64,000 nucleotides of DNA from Candidatus Flexifilum affinis (GTDB lineage Bacteria > Chloroflexota > Anaerolineae > Aggregatilineales > Phototrophicaceae): the NCBI GenBank assembly GCA_016713325.1, contig JADJPJ010000019.1, positions 62,001 through 126,000 of the forward strand, given 5' to 3'. A model generated the notes under the pieces. That model did not search any database. It had not been told where the DNA came from and worked only from the letters and a program-made list of their open reading frames with translations. This document shows, piece by piece, positions 1 through 8,316 of the stretch (the stretch's first letter is position 1; each line of letters starts with the position of its first letter). The position numbers were made by a program, and so were the translations under genes.

Positions 1-145
1 ATCCCAGCCTTCGGCGACCAGAGTCGATGATGCTGGCGGTGAGCGCAGCACGTGCCGTTTGGACAGCAGAGATTTGCCAACAGAATTGATGAACGCCGGG
101 GACTGCGCTACGATCCGTGCTTTGCTTGCTCAGGAGTGACCCACG
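1..145. other. Left edge, no assignable gene
   Basis: Two short frames are open from the left edge (stops at about 30 and 139) and could be the tail of an upstream gene, but neither tail shows a recognisable motif. No assignment is made. Confidence 0.3.
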
Positions 146-619
146 ATGCAGATGACCGACTCCGGTCCGATTGGACTGTATTTCGAAGACATCAACGTCG
201 GCGACAAACTGGTGACGCGGGGGCGAACGATCACCGAATCGGATATCGTCCAGTTTGCCGGGCTGACTGGCGATTACAACCCCATGCACACCAATGCCGA
301 GTACATGAAGTCCCACCCCATGGGTCAGCGGGTGGCGCACGGCATGCTGACGCTCAGCTACGCCGTCGGCCAGGCCTATCAGCTTGGCTTCATGGAGCGC
401 ACCGTGCTGGCGTTTCGCGGGTTGGAGATGAAGTTCAGCTTGCCGGTGTTCATCGGCGACACGGTGCACGTCGAATTGACGGTGCGCGAAAAGAAGGAAG
501 CGCGGCGCATCGGCGGCGGCACGGTCACCCTGGATGTCAAGATCGTCAACCAGGACGGCAAATCGGTGCAGTCGGGCGAATGGACGGTGCTGATGGCCTT
601 GAAGGATGCGGCATCCTAG
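146..619 (+). CDS. MaoC-like (R)-hydratase / hotdog-fold dehydratase
   Basis: A 157-residue single-domain protein of the MaoC/hotdog family, which hydrates 2-enoyl-CoA thioesters or acts on related acyl-CoAs in the cytoplasm. The hydratase-2 signature is visible at about residues 38-52 (FAGLTGDYNPMH, with the catalytic Asp and His), followed by VAHGMLTLS, typical of the family. Length is normal for a stand-alone (R)-specific enoyl-CoA hydratase (about 140-160). The ATG at 146 has an AGGAG at 132-136, nine bases upstream. The next gene is a regulator about 120 bp away, so it may be monocistronic or the end of an operon lying left of the window. Substrate cannot be told from sequence. The family call is firm. 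Confidence 0.9.
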   Translation: MQMTDSGPIGLYFEDINVGDKLVTRGRTITESDIVQFAGLTGDYNPMHTNAEYMKSHPMGQRVAHGMLTLSYAVGQAYQLGFMERTVLAFRGLEMKFSLPVFIGDTVHVELTVREKKEARRIGGGTVTLDVKIVNQDGKSVQSGEWTVLMALKDAAS

Positions 620-676
620 GGACGACTGGCAGGCTGCCGTTGCCCCGGTGGTCCGTTCCGATCAACAGACATAAAC

Positions 677-696
677 GGACGAGGCATGCCTCGTCC
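677..696. repeat. Perfect 20-bp palindrome (dispersed hairpin family)
   Basis: Perfect inverted repeat GGACGAGGCA/TGCCTCGTCC followed by CTAC, between the MaoC and LuxR genes. It shares the outer (TAGGG)ACG...CGTCCCTA frame with hairpins at 12563, 34695, 34871 and 38531 but has a different inner core. No T-run follows, so it is not a typical intrinsic terminator. Confidence 0.7.
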
Positions 697-739
697 CTAC
701 GCGGGGCAATTGAGCAAGCAGGCCGGGCCGGGTTGAACC

Positions 740-3323
740 ATGGACAGCATTTTTCTGGCGACGAAGACGATGGTGCCGGCGCTGCGGACGCAGTTGGTCC
801 CGCGCGAACGTGTGCGCCATCTGCTGCTGCGAGCGCTGGAAGTGCCGTTGGTGCTGGTGAGCGCGCCGCCCGGCTTCGGCAAGACGACGGCGGCTCTGGC
901 GGCGGTGAAGGCGCTCCAGGCAGAGGCGGCGGCTGAAACCCTTCTCGCCTGGCTATCGCTGGACGAAGGCGATAACGACCCCGTCCGCTTCTGGCAGTAC
1001 GCCGTCCAGGCGATGGGGCGGGCGGGCATGGCCGCCGATTCCGCGCCGCTGACCCAGCCGGACCGCTCGATGCTGCCCCTCCTGCTCAATCGAGTTGCCG
1101 CGCAGCCCGCGCACGTGCTGTTCGTCCTCGATGATTATCATGTCATTCAGCAGGCGTCAATTCACGAGGCGCTGGCCTTTCTGCTGGAACATGCGCCGCC
1201 CAACCTGCACTTCCTGCTGATCACACGGGCCGACCCGCCGCTCCCGCTGCACCGCCTGCGGGCGCGCGGGCAGATGGTCGAGATTCGCGCTGCCGACCTG
1301 CGTTTCGATGCTCAGGAGGCGGCGGCTCTACTGACCGGCATCATGGGGCTGGCGCTGACTCCCGGCGATGTCGATCGCCTGACGGAACAGACGGAAGGGT
1401 GGGCCGCCGGCTTGCAGTTGGCCGGGGTCGCCCTGCAAGGCGAATCTGCCACGTCTGACGCGGTCAGCCGGCAGGGGTTGATCGACCGGTTGGCGGCCAG
1501 CAGCCGCTACATCCTCGAATACCTGACCGAAGAAGTGCTGCTCCAGCAGCCGGAGCCGGTGCAGGCCTTTCTGCTGCAAACCGCGATCCTGCACCGGCTG
1601 AACGGCTCGCTGTGCGATGCCGTCACCGGCGGCACGGAGAGCGAGGCGACGCTCGCAGCGCTGCTGCGCCGCAATCTGTTCATCGTGCCGCAGGGCGACC
1701 CCGGCTGGTACCGGTATCACCCGCTGTTTGCCGACCTGCTGCGCGGGCGGCTTCAGCAGAGCCACCCGGATCTTCTGCCGGTCCTGCACCGGCGTGCCGC
1801 TGCGTGGTTTGACGCGCAGGGTGACGTCGAGTCGGCGATCGAGCACGCGCTTTCGGGGGGAGACTTCGACCATGCCATCCGCCTGCTCGACGCCCATGCC
1901 CGCGCCGCCGCCATGGCCGGGCGCATCCTGACCCTGGAGGGCTGGTTGCGCCGTCTGCCGGAAAGCGAACGCGGGGCGCTGCCGCGCGTCGATCTGGCTT
2001 TTGCCTGGGCGCTACTGATGCGTGGGCGCTACGGCGATATCGAGGCGTACATTCGGCGGGCGGAGGGCGCGATTGCGCCGGACGATACGCCGCTTATGGG
2101 GGAGATCCACGCCCTGCGCGCCGCCGCCGCCGATTCGGTCGGAGCGGCGGATCTCGCTCTGGTCCACGCCCGCCGCGCGTTGGAGCTGGCCGCGCCGGAT
2201 CATCTGTTCGCGCAGGCCATGGCGACCATGGCGCTGGCCGGCGCGCTGCGCATCCAGAACGACCTCGATGGGGCGATCGACGCTTACGAACGCGCCATTC
2301 CGCTGTGCGCCGCGGCGCGCCTGCTCATGCCCGAGCTGATTGCCCGCGCCCAGATAGGCACGCTTTACATGCAGGTGGGGCAGCTCCGCCGCGCCGCCGC
2401 CGTCACCCGCCCGGTGGTCGACTCGCCGGTGCGCCACCCGATGGCCTGCTCGCCGCTGGCCGCGCACGCCGCGGTGCTGATCGAGTGGAACCGGTTGGAC
2501 GAGGCCGAACCGCTGGTCGAGCAGGCGCTGACCCTGGCGCAGCAGAGCGGGCACAACGCTGCCACGGCGCGAATCCTGATCATGCTGGCCCGACTGCGCC
2601 GCTTGCAGGGCGATGCTATGCGGGCGCAGATGGCGCTGGAGCAGGCGGCGGTGCTGGTTCTGAAGGGCGTGCCGGCCTGGATCGGGCCGCTGCTGACCGC
2701 CGAACGCGCTCACCTGCTGATCGACCAGGGGGCGTTGGCCGCGGCGGAGCAGGTGCTCACCCCGGCGCTGGCGGAGTTTTCCGGGCGGACTCCTGTGCCG
2801 CTGACACTGGCCTACTGCCTGTCTGCTGATCGTCCAGGGACGCCGCGACGAGGCGCGATCGCAGCTCGACTCGCTCCTGACCATCGCGCCGACCAGTATC
2901 GACGCGCTGCTGCTGCGGGCGCTGGCCCAGACCGGCGAGGCGGCGGCGCTTGACGACGTGGAGCGGGCGCTGAACCTGGCTGAGCCGGAAGGTTCCGTCC
3001 GGCCGTTCCTCGACTGCGGCGCGGCCGTGCTGCCGCTCCTGTCGCGCCTCGATCGCGCCTACGCCCGCCGCCTGATCGAGGCCTTCCCGGCTGAGCTGCG
3101 GCAGGAGGCGGTCTCGGCCGCCCTGCCGGAGGGGCTGACTGACCGCGAGACCGAGGTGCTGCGCCTGATGGCGCGCGGCATGAGCTACCAGGATATCGCC
3201 GATCACCTGGTGGTCAGCATCAACACCGTACGCCACCACGTCAAAGGCGTGTACAGCAAGCTCGGCGTCGACAGCCGGGCACGCGCCATCGAGCAGGGAC
3301 GCGCGCTCAACCTCATCGGGTGA
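740..3323 (+). pseudogene. MalT/LuxR-family ATP-dependent transcriptional regulator, frameshifted
   Basis: A large STAND-type regulator of about 860 residues: N-terminal P-loop NTPase (Walker A VSAPPGFGKTT near residue 40, Walker B-like VLFVLDDYH near 130), a long helical TPR-like middle region, and a C-terminal LuxR helix-turn-helix (LTDRETEVLRLMARG ... SINTVRHHVKGVYSKLGV). The reading frame is broken near 2819-2823: the first frame runs 740-2953 and ends in out-of-frame residues. The correct continuation (LLIVQGRRDEARSQL...) is open in another frame and leads straight to the HTH. One extra base at about 2820 explains it. Relatives such as MalT sense a ligand through the helical domain. The inducer here is unknown. 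It is either a real null allele or a sequencing error; the rest is well preserved. Confidence 0.85.
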
Positions 3324-3351
3324 TTGCCTGATCGCCAAATCTCACATGGTC

Positions 3352-3371
3352 GATCACATGCTCATGTGATC
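3352..3371. promoter_or_regulatory. Operator-like palindrome upstream of the 3433 operon
   Basis: GATCACATG and CATGTGATC form perfect 9-bp arms separated by 2 bp, 61 bp upstream of the next start codon and just after the LuxR-type gene. There is no T-run, so a protein-binding operator is more likely than a terminator. Which protein binds is unknown; the adjacent regulator is one candidate. Confidence 0.4.
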
Positions 3372-3432
3372 CCCCGCAAGATCATCTCCTCTATGCTAAG
3401 GACATCATCGTTCATCTGAGGAGGCCCGCCTC

Positions 3433-4302
3433 TTGACCGGCATCACACTCCCCGAAACGCGATCATCCGTTTCCTGGTTTTTTCGCCCGGCGGAAATCAT
3501 GACGACACTGATCCTCATCTTCTCCGCCATCGCCAGCTTCGCCGGCCTGGCCGTCGCCGGGCTGTATGACGGCAATTCCGCGTCGCTCATCCCTGCCCTG
3601 CAAGGCCAGGACCTGGTCACTCTGCTGTCGCTGCCCGTGCTGGGCTACTCGATGTTCGCCGCGCGCCACGGCTCGCCCCGCGCGCTGATCGTCTGGGCCG
3701 GCATGCTCGGCTATCTGCTGTACACCTACACCGGCGCATCGATGGCCTACGACTACAACGTCTTCTACCTGATGTACGTGGCCCTGTTCGCCCTCAACCT
3801 CTTCGCGCTGGTGGCGGTCGTCGGGCGCATCGCCTCGTCCACCATCGCGCGCGCCTTCGACCAGAGGACCCCGCGCCGCGCGGTGGCCGCTTTCCTGGCG
3901 CTGATGGCCTTCATGCTGGGCATGGGCGAGCTGGACCAGAATCTGCCCTACCTGACCGAGGGCATCCTGCCGCAGCCGCTCCAGCAGGCGGGCGGCGGCA
4001 CCTACTTCGTGTACACGCTCGACCTGGGCCTGATCGTCCCGCTGTCGATCCTGGCGGCGGTCTGGCTGCTGCGCCGCCAACCCTGGGGTTACGTGCTGGC
4101 GGGCTGCATGCTGATCAAGGCGGCGATCATGGGGCTGGCGCTGCTGTCGATGAACGGCTTTGGCGCGCTGCGCGGGCTGCCGCTGGACAGCATGCTGGGT
4201 CTGTGGGTGATGATCGCGGTGGGGGGCCTGGTGCTCTCCGTCTGGTTCCTGCGTCACTGCCGGAACGAAAGAGATTCCTATCGTGGATACGACCGACTAT
4301 GA
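3433..4302 (+). CDS. Polytopic membrane protein of unknown function
   Basis: A 289-residue hydrophobic protein with about eight predicted membrane segments (for example around residues 24-45, 62-80, 112-135, 152-172, 198-215, 222-240 and 255-275). No catalytic motif was recognised. The start is taken as TTG at 3433 because a GAGGAGG ribosome site lies eight bases upstream and no ATG fits better. It is the first gene of a three-gene unit: its 3' end overlaps the next ORF by 20 bp, and a DUF6544-like gene follows. An operator-like palindrome lies at 3352-3371. The function is not known, and the operon arrangement is the best clue. Confidence 0.75.
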   Translation: MTGITLPETRSSVSWFFRPAEIMTTLILIFSAIASFAGLAVAGLYDGNSASLIPALQGQDLVTLLSLPVLGYSMFAARHGSPRALIVWAGMLGYLLYTYTGASMAYDYNVFYLMYVALFALNLFALVAVVGRIASSTIARAFDQRTPRRAVAAFLALMAFMLGMGELDQNLPYLTEGILPQPLQQAGGGTYFVYTLDLGLIVPLSILAAVWLLRRQPWGYVLAGCMLIKAAIMGLALLSMNGFGALRGLPLDSMLGLWVMIAVGGLVLSVWFLRHCRNERDSYRGYDRL

Positions 4303-4492
4303 AATTCGGGTGGAGCGGCATCTGAGTTCGACCATCGCCGCGCTGTTCCCGGAACTGACACTGAAAGACGAAGAGGGCAGCACGGTCATGCGTGGGGCGC
4401 TCCCCGACCAGGCTGCATTGCACGGGGTCCTGGCGCGCATCCGCGACCTCAACCTGACCCTGATTTCCATCACCCGTCTCGACGAACGCTGA
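4283..4492 (+). CDS. Small 69-residue conserved-looking protein
   Basis: A small soluble protein starting with GTG at 4283, overlapping the end of the membrane protein gene by 20 bp, which suggests translational coupling. Its C-terminal half (LPDQAALHGVLARIRDLNLTL) resembles a small protein type often seen beside membrane or transcription genes in Chloroflexota and Actinomycetota; this is from memory, not a search. There is no membrane segment or metal motif. Placed between a membrane protein and a DUF6544-like protein, it is probably a regulatory or accessory subunit of the same unit. The gene is likely real; its function is unknown. Confidence 0.65.
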   Translation: MDTTDYEIRVERHLSSTIAALFPELTLKDEEGSTVMRGALPDQAALHGVLARIRDLNLTLISITRLDER

Positions 4493-4506
4493 AAGGCGCA
4501 CACCCG

Positions 4507-5244
4507 ATGAACACTGCCATGCTTACCCCCGCTCGCACCGTGACCGCCGACATGCTGGCGCCGCTGCCGGCGCCGGTGCAGCGCTACCTGACCTACAGCG
4601 GCGTGGTCGGCCAGCCGTGGATCGATACCGTCGCCATCCAGTACAAAGGCAAGTTCCGTCTGGGCGCGGACAAGCCGTGGATGTCCATCCGCGTGCACCA
4701 GTTCTATACCACGCACTCGCCCGGCTTCCTGTGGAAAGCGCGCTTCAGCATGGCCGGCCTGCCGATCCTGACCGCCGTCGATACCTACCGCGACGGCCAC
4801 GGCCGCATGCTCGGCAAGGCTGCCGGCCTGTTCACCGTCGTGGATGGCAGCGGAGAGAAGATCGACCTGGGCACGATGACGCGCTATCTGCAAGAGATAT
4901 CGTGGTTTCCGGCCGCCTACCTGAGCGACTACATCACCTGGACGGCGGTGGACGATCACAGCGCCGACGTGACTCTGACGGCCTACGGCAAGCAGGTGAG
5001 CGCGCGCATGTTCTTCGACGACGAAGGGCGGCCGCTGTCGTTTATTGCCCGGCGCTGGGGCGACTTCAATGGCAATGCGCGCCTGGAAACGTGGACGGCG
5101 CCGACGTACGAGTATCGCCGGATGGCCGGCCTGAACCTGCCGGTGCGCGGCGAGGCGGTCTGGCATCTGCCGGAAGGCGACCTGGCCTACATCGACATCG
5201 AGCTGACCGACGTCGCCTACAACGTCGAAATTCCAGCATTTTAG
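4507..5244 (+). CDS. DUF6544/DUF6920-like protein
   Basis: A 245-residue soluble protein with the layout of the DUF6544/DUF6920 group: an N-terminal LPAPVQRYL motif and Gly-Val (residues about 20-35), a middle segment with FYTTHSPGFLWKARFSMAGLP, then a GTMTRYLQEISWFPAAYLS stretch and a C-terminal beta-rich part. Members of this group have no proven biochemical role. It lies 14 bp after the 69-residue ORF with an AAAGG about ten bases before the ATG, so it is the last gene of the operon beginning at 3433. No signal peptide. The family call is from remembered motif order. Confidence 0.7.
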   Translation: MNTAMLTPARTVTADMLAPLPAPVQRYLTYSGVVGQPWIDTVAIQYKGKFRLGADKPWMSIRVHQFYTTHSPGFLWKARFSMAGLPILTAVDTYRDGHGRMLGKAAGLFTVVDGSGEKIDLGTMTRYLQEISWFPAAYLSDYITWTAVDDHSADVTLTAYGKQVSARMFFDDEGRPLSFIARRWGDFNGNARLETWTAPTYEYRRMAGLNLPVRGEAVWHLPEGDLAYIDIELTDVAYNVEIPAF

Positions 5245-5276
5245 GAGAGGAGCGGCACTCCGGAAGGATTCGGGAG

Positions 5277-5382
5277 GGCATTTACCATACATCCAACGTG
5301 GTGACCTGGGCCGTCCACTACTTCGCCGGAGCCTATCGTGAAGCGGAGAACACCGCGACTGAACCCTCCGAAACGAGGTGAA
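5277..5382. repeat. Diverged ~105-bp direct repeat, copy 1
   Basis: This segment matches 6683-6788 closely over about 105 bp in direct orientation, with scattered substitutions. On the plus strand both copies encode a similar peptide around VVTWA-HYFAGAY; after it the copies diverge in frame. It looks like the remnant of a duplicated gene or element rather than a functional gene. Confidence 0.65.
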
Positions 5383-5593
5383 ACACTGTACCGCGCTGGC
5401 GGCTCATAATTTCAGCGAGGCGTTGCAGCCAGCATAGCCTGACTGGCTGCACGAGTACAATATCGAGCGACCTCACCTCGGCTACCGCAATATAGGGCGG
5501 TGTCCGACTGAGACCGTTCGACAATTCAGTTGTACTGTCCTGTTAGAAGGTTAAGTGTACGATCTCTTGTTTGAATTGTGTAGTTCGTTACAC

Positions 5594-6189
5594 TCACCCA
5601 TTACAGGGAATCGAGTAATCCTCGCTGACGTTCTCCCAGTCAACTGTTGTAGAGTCTCCCAGATAGCGCCTCAGGAATTCCTTATGAGTAATAAAAACCG
5701 AATCCATATACGGGGCGGACTCTGAGGCACCAAAAAAGGCAAGTCCTTTATCAAAGTAGTACATATCAATGATGTATCCGCTTCGTGTATCAGTTTGAAC
5801 GGTTGCATCGGGAATGCCATACGACTCAAGGATAAAGGAGACGCATATTTCTGATTTTGAGAGCCATATTCTCCAGACTTTTCCTTCGTAAAACTCGGTG
5901 ATGACATCGAGTTCACCATCCGTATCTATAAGTCGACTTGCGTTGGTCATTGACCAAACGAATGAGTCGCCTAGAACAGCTAACCTCCCGACTTTGTAGG
6001 CTATTCCTTGTTCTCTAAGTCGTGAAATTGCTTCAACCCGAGTCGTAACCTAGGTTCTAATCCGAGCCAACAGGTAGTTTCGCATTGATTGAAGCCGAAA
6101 ACAGTACGAAGGTCGTCTAGTTGAAGAACCGGAAAAGTCGAGAAAACTACCACTGACAGGAGGTTGAGCACTACTAAAGACTTTCGCAT
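5594..6189 (-). pseudogene. Frameshifted secreted protein of unknown function
   Basis: Two frames on the minus strand (6189-6001 and 5950-5594) join into one protein of about 198 residues if one base is added or removed near 6050. The N-terminus has a signal sequence (MRKSLVVLNLLSVVVFSTFPV). A CETTCWLGLEP segment then continues in the shifted frame as TTRVEAISRLREQGIAYKVG and runs into the second frame. The order Cys...Cys-Trp-Leu-Gly, then a helix, then a beta-rich part with YGIPD, resembles small secreted proteins common in Chloroflexota; this is a remembered pattern. It lies in a region of other broken genes, so genuine decay is plausible here. Confidence 0.6.
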
Positions 6190-6237
6190 ATCCCTGGACC
6201 CTATTCGAGGACAAAGTTAATGACTATACATTTTATC

Positions 6238-6274
6238 CGTGGGTTAAGCACAATTGCTTTGCGCTTAACCCACG
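6238..6274. terminator. Hairpin with 12-bp arms
   Basis: CGTGGGTTAAGC (6238-6249) and GCTTAACCCACG (6263-6274) form a perfect 12-bp stem with a 13-nt loop. No T-run follows on either strand. It may be a weak terminator or part of a mobile-element remnant, since an IS3-like end begins eight bases later. Confidence 0.4.
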
Positions 6275-6281
6275 AAGGTGT

Positions 6282-6375
6282 CGTGACCCCCGAAGGTTGG
6301 ACACAGGGTAAATGAAGTATCCTGTGTCCAGAAGGGGATGAACGATGAGGAGCCGACGAAGTGACCTCTGGCCTT
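6282..6375 (+). mobile_element. Possible IS3-family (IS150-like) left-end remnant
   Basis: The segment starts TGTCGTGACCCCCGAAGG and continues TTGGACACAGG, recalling the terminal inverted repeat of IS3/IS150-type elements (TG...TGACCCC...TTGGACA). A perfect 10-bp inverted repeat (6298-6307 and 6321-6330) follows, then GGGGATGAACGATGAGG, like the start of an orfA that stops after a few codons. No transposase body or partner end of the right length was identified, so this is a remnant at best. Confidence 0.35.
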
Positions 6376-6401
6376 TCATGTTCTCTATAAAGCCTTATTC
6401 C

Positions 6402-6644
6402 TTAATTATTAGCATAGATCGCGTCTTGTAGACCATTCGGTACAGCATACCAGAGCTCCCTTCCGTCTTCCAAGGCAGTCTTCTCTAGTATAGCCTTTGC
6501 CTCCAGGTCTTCCGGTTCGTAGACGACAACACGTCGCCCCACGAAAAACTCTTGTAAGTTTGGTTGAACGTACTCGTTGATTCGGATTCGCTCCCCGTCG
6601 GGCGTCATGGCGTTGAAATCGACACGTATACGAAGCATTTTCAC
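6402..6644 (-). CDS. Small hypothetical protein (80 aa)
   Basis: An 80-residue soluble protein starting MKMLRIRVDFNAMT, with a beta-rich N-terminus and acidic C-terminal half. A clear GGAGG lies eight bases upstream of the ATG, and the frame is intact, unlike its neighbours in this decayed island. No domain was recognised. The ATG lies just beside the second copy of the duplicated segment (6683-6788), which may have supplied its upstream region. It could be a genuine small gene or the surviving piece of a two-gene module. Confidence 0.55.
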   Translation of the reverse strand: MKMLRIRVDFNAMTPDGERIRINEYVQPNLQEFFVGRRVVVYEPEDLEAKAILEKTALEDGRELWYAVPNGLQDAIYANN

Positions 6645-6682
6645 AACCTCCGAAAATAGCTTGGATTAGGATTCAGGAGCGC

Positions 6683-6900
6683 ATTTACCATACACCCCAC
6701 GTGGTGACCTGGGCAGCCCACTACTTCGCCGGAGCCTACCATGAAGTGGAGACTATCTCGGCTGTACCCCTCCGAAACGAGGTCATCCGCCAGCGATATG
6801 CACTCGGCGAGCTGATGTCTGCTCTGGCTCTCGAGTTTGGACTGTCCCCAGCGCGCGTCTGGCAGATTGAGCTTTCGCAGCAACAAAGTCGACATTGTGA
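6683..6900 (+). pseudogene. Duplicated segment copy 2 with HTH-like remnant
   Basis: The first ~105 bp repeat the segment at 5277. In the same plus frame the copy continues into a helix-turn-helix-like stretch (RQRYALGELMSALALEFGLS, then ARVWQI), then loses similarity to anything recognisable. Copy 1 shows only a frame-broken trace of the same part (LYRAGGS). There is no convincing start codon or ribosome site. It is best read as the 3' remnant of a small HTH-containing gene, duplicated and decaying. Confidence 0.45.
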
Positions 6901-6966
6901 ATCTGCTCATATCATCTGTCCAGAAAGAACCTTCGTTGTTCGTATAAGTAAATTTCGAGCAGAGCT

Positions 6967-7942
6967 CTACTCAGAACTGAAGCTGAACCAATCTGGATCG
7001 CTTGGATAGCAGCCAGTAATGTTGCTCACCTTTTCCTTAGAGCTTCCGTCAGGACGCACCCGGAATATCTGTATGGAGTCAGTCTCACTATCATAACCGC
7101 GATAGGCGATCCAGTCTTCCTTAGGTGACCAGGTTGGCGTCCCATCGAAATTGTCTACTTTTATGCTCGATAGGTCGGGTGGATCATTAGTCGTAAACAG
7201 GAGAATAGCCTGGGTCGACGTTCTTCAAACAATGAGACTAACAAGCTCGACTGGCTGGCCGACCAATCTAGCCGCTGATACTTTGGTATTCCAGAATGTT
7301 TTCTGCTTCAGAGGCACCTATTGTGAGCACAAATATTCCGCTCATCGATTGTGTTGACGACAACAAAACGCCAATTGACTGTCATCGGATAAACCAGGTA
7401 ATCGAGCCAATCAAGCCATCAGTCTCGAGAACAATCTCTTGTTGCCTATTCGTCATGTTGAATCTTCTGATTTTGCTTCCATTTAGACCAGACGTACTGA
7501 AAGCTATCCATTCGCCACTAGAGACCACCTAGCCGATTCACTAATTTCTATCGGGGGCAGAACTACCAGTTCGCTAATCCCAGTTCCGTCTGGAAGAATC
7601 TTTGACAATCGGTTTGTCGGCTTAGAAATGAAATCCTCACCCCATCGGGTGACCGTGACGGAGATGAAGCAACAAGATAGCCCTCCGTAATTCGTTGCAA
7701 AGACTCCCATCGGGTCGAGCGATATATATCGAACTCTGTGGATCATCCAACGTAATATTGCTGCATGAGAACACTATCCAATCGCCATCCCTAGACCAGC
7801 TAATGCCCGATGGCTGATGCACATCAAAAGCGAGGAATAGTGCGATCAAAACTACAGCGGAGCCAAATACGAACCCAGTTCTCTGCTTGAATGACAACCT
7901 CGTGACGGATTGATTTGGTTCGCTGACCGAGTTTGTCGTCAT
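6967..7942 (-). pseudogene. Decayed PD40/TolB-like beta-propeller membrane protein
   Basis: Pieces of one protein can be followed on the minus strand through several frames. From 7942: an N-terminal membrane anchor (FVFGSAVVLIALFLAF) and a first blade (SGISWSRDGDWIVFSCS ... IYIARPDGS). After a frame change near 7690 comes LQRITEGYL...SPDGVRISFLS, then ILPDGTGISELVVL, then SGEWIAFSTSGLNGSKIRRF, GSITW and IGVLLSSTQSMSGIFVL. Last are TPTWSPKEDWIAYRGYD and FRVRPDGSSKEKVSNITG, ending at TAG 6967. The repeated W-SPDG-IAF and RPDGS motifs are PD40/TolB propeller blades. At least three indels or stops separate them, so it is a true pseudogene. Confidence 0.7.
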
Positions 7943-8316
7943 GAATACTCCAGAGCCTCCTGGCCTTCACTGGTTAGTTAGGGATGCAAGACTAAAACTA
8001 CAAAAACCCGATCGCGTTAGACTGTGTACTGCCCCCTGAGATTGCCCACGAAACTCGTGTTGCTTAACTGCCCCACCATTAGTTATCTCTCGCGACCATC
8101 GATGCGTCAATGCCGCTCTTCTTTATTTGTTCCGGCAGGGCTTTCGCGCTATTTCGAACTATTACGGAGAGCTTCGGCGATTTGCACGAACCGCTTGACA
8201 GACGTCGAATCGCGCGGTATGTTATGGATAACATATGGCAATACGTGGGTCGCACGTCACTTTTCCGCGATCCAAAGCATTTTCGCATATTGTGGTTTTG
8301 ATGGACTGATGATTCA
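7943..8316. other. Gap before sugar ABC operon, no gene seen
   Basis: AT-richer spacer between the decayed propeller gene and the ABC operon. A TGTACTGCCCCCTGAGATT stretch near 8024 again resembles the tip of an IS3-type inverted repeat, but no matching partner at a sensible distance was found. The promoter of the transporter operon must lie here; no clear -35/-10 pair was picked out. Confidence 0.4.
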
